This document shows positions 63,627 through 64,000 of a stretch of DNA of 64,000 nt, in pieces. The stretch is from Aquibacillus sediminis. GTDB lineage: Bacteria > Bacillota > Bacilli > Bacillales > Amphibacillaceae. The notes beneath the pieces are model-generated. The model saw nothing but the letters and a program-made list of their open reading frames with translations, did no database searches and had not been told where the DNA came from. A program made the translations under genes and the position numbers. Location of the stretch: contig NZ_SZNM01000009.1 in the NCBI RefSeq assembly GCF_005870085.1, positions 42,616-106,615 of the forward strand, written 5' to 3'. The first letter of the stretch is position 1. The number at the start of each line of letters is the position of its first letter.

Positions 63627-64000
63627 ACCCCACTGATTCCAACAAAATCCCACCTGCATCCCCTCTAAAGTGTAATCTTATTTCATCAATATTGTCCGTA
63701 TTAAATGTTGCGTTTTGTTGTTCAAATGATTCGAGTGGGACTTCGAATGTTTGGAAAACTGGTTCCCACGACGTTTCGTATTTCCCCTCTCTAAATATAT
63801 CATCGAACAGGCCAAATGGTGTGTAATCGGTAGTAATAACTGGCGGGAACGGCATAAAATCATCCAATGGCAATTGAACAGCATCACCATCTGTCGTCTT
63901 TAATTCCACTTCAATTTCTGGTCTTTTTTCCTGTTCTACTTCACCAACGATGTTCGCCATCGTAAATATGAGCCGCTCCCTACTTCCATTTTTCCCAGCC
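63610..64000 (-). CDS. C-terminal part of an unidentified gene (5' end outside the window)
   Basis: The frame is open to the window edge (about 130 codons), so the ATG at 63960 is probably internal. The sequence is rich in acidic and aromatic residues (VQLPLDDFMPFPPVITTDYT) and ends in a beta-rich stretch (NIDEIRLHFRGDAGGILLES) that recalls a jelly-roll carbohydrate-binding or lipase-associated domain. No family assigned. The last residues come from an R4 repeat. Confidence 0.55.
   Translation of the reverse strand, partial: AGKNGSRERLIFTMANIVGEVEQEKRPEIEVELKTTDGDAVQLPLDDFMPFPPVITTDYTPFGLFDDIFREGKYETSWEPVFQTFEVPLESFEQQNATFNTDNIDEIRLHFRGDAGGILLESVGWGQTP

Overview
The window is low-GC DNA with Bacillaceae gene content: B. 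subtilis-type hxlR/hxlAB, opuC, ykoEDC-tenA and yitJ/metE loci, S-box and TPP riboswitches of Firmicute type, a Spo0E-like phosphatase, and strong AGGAGG ribosome binding sites. Duplicated betaine functions (OpuC transporter, choline and betaine-aldehyde dehydrogenases, two GbsR-type regulators, an orphan betaine-binding protein) and three secreted proteins with S-layer homology (SLH) domains suggest a salt-tolerant, S-layered spore former of the Oceanobacillus/Virgibacillus kind. The genus is inferred. No rRNA, tRNA, CRISPR array or intact insertion sequence was recognised.

Layout. 0-6 kb: nadC, then an S-box-controlled yitJ-metE methionine operon. 6-9 kb: a dCache chemoreceptor and a repeat-rich gap. 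9-18 kb: a sugar-acid operon on the minus strand (phi, kdgA, dctP, dctQ, dctM, rpiA, kdgK, hps), its LacI-type regulator and a TIM-barrel isomerase gene. The operon and the isomerase gene carry the same promoter, cre and double-operator arrangement. 18-24 kb: a HAD phosphatase, a 151-residue protein with an SSB-like C-terminal tail, a small zinc-ribbon gene, a DUF1097 membrane protein, a 21-nt tandem array, and a two-gene operon of a BMP-type binding lipoprotein and a chemoreceptor. 24-28 kb: TPP riboswitch, tenA and ykoEDC (thiamine-precursor salvage). 28-33 kb: an acidic secreted protein, a second copy of the zinc-ribbon gene and a YibE/F pair. 33-40 kb: opuCABCD with a CocE-type hydrolase behind it and a divergent GbsR-type regulator. 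40-49 kb: three SLH proteins (glucosaminidase, CAP domain, Ig-like) around an alpha/beta hydrolase-SDR pair. 49-53 kb: TetR/alcohol dehydrogenase, Spo0E-like, PlsC. 53-60 kb: choline-to-betaine oxidation (gbsA, gbsR, orphan binding protein, betA) with a shared 18-bp dyad at three promoters. 60-64 kb: a YczE-like membrane protein behind an attenuator, the formaldehyde-detoxifying hxlAB pair with a fused double-domain HxlR, and the 3' end of a gene that leaves the window.

Two RuMP-type enzyme pairs are present. hxlA/hxlB near 62 kb look canonical. The hps/phi pair in the sugar-acid operon is divergent and sits with KDG kinase, KDPG aldolase, ribose-5-phosphate isomerase and a TRAP transporter, which suggests a catabolic route that I cannot name.

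The intergenic DNA is full of dispersed repeats. R1 is a GGGACA...TGTCCC hairpin with more than 12 copies. R2 is a GAAGCAGGAGAACCG hairpin. R3 is a 180-bp dyad with boxes 51 nt apart, in three copies. R4 is a double hairpin found just 3' of minus-strand genes, in four copies. There are also two 21-nt arrays with the same core at distant loci and one array of exact 52-nt hairpin units. Some of these repeats serve as terminators or form the C-terminus or stop codon of a gene.
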